This document shows, in pieces, positions 5,244-5,819 of a stretch of DNA of 5,819 bases (the first letter of the stretch is position 1; each line of letters begins with the position of its first letter). The position numbers were made by a program, and so were the translations under genes. Source of the stretch: Bacteroidota bacterium. Lineage in GTDB: Bacteria > Bacteroidota > Bacteroidia > B-17B0 > B-17BO. Under the pieces are notes generated by a model. The model was not told where the DNA came from, made no database searches, and was given only the letters and a program-made list of their open reading frames with translations. The DNA lies in contig CANHPI010000193.1 in assembly GCA_947462425.1 (NCBI GenBank), forward strand, positions 1 to 5,819, in the 5' to 3' direction.

Positions 5244-5261
5244 TGTTTCATAAATGAAACA
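5244..5261. promoter_or_regulatory. Perfect operator TGTTTCAT-AA-ATGAAACA before abiEi
   Basis: An 8-bp perfect inverted repeat around AA, it shares the arms and 18-bp length of the site upstream of the XRE gene, and also the CTTTA in front. It begins 6 bases after the ImmA-like stop and lies 54 bp before the abiEi ATG, so the XRE regulator probably also controls the AbiE locus. AbiEi proteins autoregulate through their own inverted repeats, so AbiEi is an alternative binder. Confidence 0.65.
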
Positions 5262-5289
5262 ATTTTATGCGATATATATCATTTTTCGA

Positions 5290-5297
5290 TATATTTG
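5290..5297 (+). promoter_or_regulatory. Candidate -7 box for abiEi
   Basis: TATATTTG is an exact TAnnTTTG match 18 bp before the ATG at 5316. No clear TTG is seen at the -33 distance; TTATG at 5265-5269 is the nearest. Just upstream is a 10-bp palindrome, GATATATATC (5271-5280), and CGATATAT occurs twice (5270-5277 and 5287-5294), which could be a second binding element, perhaps for AbiEi itself. Confidence 0.35.
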
Positions 5298-5315
5298 TCA
5301 TAAAATAGTTCTCCA

Positions 5316-5819
5316 ATGAAAGATGTAAATACTCATAAAAGAATAATTGATTGGGTAGATCAATTAGCTTCAAAAGGTAAAACAGCCTTTTCTATTGAAG
5401 AACTACGTGCAGCTTTTTCCGAAAATTCAGACGCGTCATTAAGTTTAGCGATCAATCGATTGTCTAAAAAAAATAAAGTCATCTCAATAAGTAATGGTTA
5501 TTATTTAATAATATCAGCGCAGTACGCATCACGAGGTATTTTACCACCAACTGTTTTTTTAGACGGTTTAATGAAATATTGTAATAAAAAATATTACTTA
5601 GCATTATTAAATGCTGCTGTATTTCATGGAGCATCACATCAGCAACCTCAAGAATTTTTTGTTATAACTGAATTTCCGCAAATGCGTGTAACTAATAAAA
5701 AAGGGATTAGAATTAGTTACATCAGTAGAAAAACAGTTCCTGAACAATATACCGAAAACCGTAAAACAGAAACTGGTTACATAAAAATATCATCTCCAAT
5801 TTTAACAGCTACTGATTTA
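5316..5819 (+). CDS. abiEi: AbiEi-type antitoxin of a type IV toxin-antitoxin (AbiE) system, 3' end missing
   Basis: An ATG at 5316 opens a frame of 168 codons with no stop before the right edge. Residues ~5-65 look like the N-terminal winged helix (FSIEELRAAF...LAINRLSKKNKVISISNGYYLI), followed by the family hallmark: YASRGILPPTVFLDGLM at 70-86, YYLALLNAAVFHGASHQQPQ at 93-112 and EFFVITE at 113-119. AbiEi proteins bind DNA to repress their operon and neutralise a nucleotidyltransferase toxin, AbiEii, which blocks growth and gives abortive phage defence. The abiEii gene is expected just beyond the window, overlapping or close to the end of this one. Nothing in the visible part suggests damage. 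The operator shared with the XRE gene is 54 bp upstream. No Shine-Dalgarno is present. Confidence 0.9.
   Translation, partial: MKDVNTHKRIIDWVDQLASKGKTAFSIEELRAAFSENSDASLSLAINRLSKKNKVISISNGYYLIISAQYASRGILPPTVFLDGLMKYCNKKYYLALLNAAVFHGASHQQPQEFFVITEFPQMRVTNKKGIRISYISRKTVPEQYTENRKTETGYIKISSPILTATDL

Overview
The window is AT-rich DNA most likely from a member of the Bacteroidota (Sphingobacteriales/Flavobacteria-like). Supporting signs are start codons mostly without a Shine-Dalgarno sequence, TAnnTTTG-type -7 promoter elements, and gene families common in that phylum. It reads as part of a defence island: two antiviral-type modules lie side by side, with no transposase and no structural RNA gene seen.

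Left module (minus strand, 3230 down to 352): a tightly packed five-gene operon, in transcription order DUF2188 small protein, LRAT/NlpC-P60-type papain-fold hydrolase with a C-terminal membrane segment, PycTM membrane effector, PycC-type pyrimidine nucleotidyl cyclase, and a ubiquitin-conjugating-enzyme (E2)-like protein with a C-terminal SEC-C zinc motif. Junctions are 2-3 nt, or overlap, across the last four genes. PycC plus PycTM is a Pycsar anti-phage pair: the cyclase is expected to make cCMP or cUMP on infection, and the membrane protein to respond by damaging the inner membrane. The E2/SEC-C and LRAT-type genes are not part of the minimal Pycsar system. They suggest a Pycsar variant with a protein-conjugation accessory, analogous to E2-containing type II CBASS. 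The cyclase ends in a flexible tail with a terminal glycine, which fits that idea.

Middle (3231-3578): two hairpin terminators in tandem separate the operon from a minus-strand gene upstream of it (3579-4073), which encodes an unrecognised three-helix membrane protein with a coiled-coil-like tail.

Right module (plus strand, 4304 to the right edge): an XRE-family regulator, an ImmA/IrrE-type HExxH metallopeptidase directly behind it, and the first 168 codons of an AbiEi-type (type IV) antitoxin that runs off the window. An 18-bp inverted repeat, TGTTTCA-N4-TGAAACA, occurs perfectly in front of the XRE gene (4259-4276) and in front of abiEi (5244-5261), and as a one-mismatch copy at 4200-4217 in the divergent intergenic region. 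This suggests that one regulator, probably the XRE protein relieved by the ImmA-like protease, governs the XRE-protease pair, the AbiE locus and possibly the divergent membrane protein gene.

The first 351 bases hold no convincing complete gene, only an ambiguous open stretch at the left edge and an imperfect inverted repeat downstream of the Pycsar operon.
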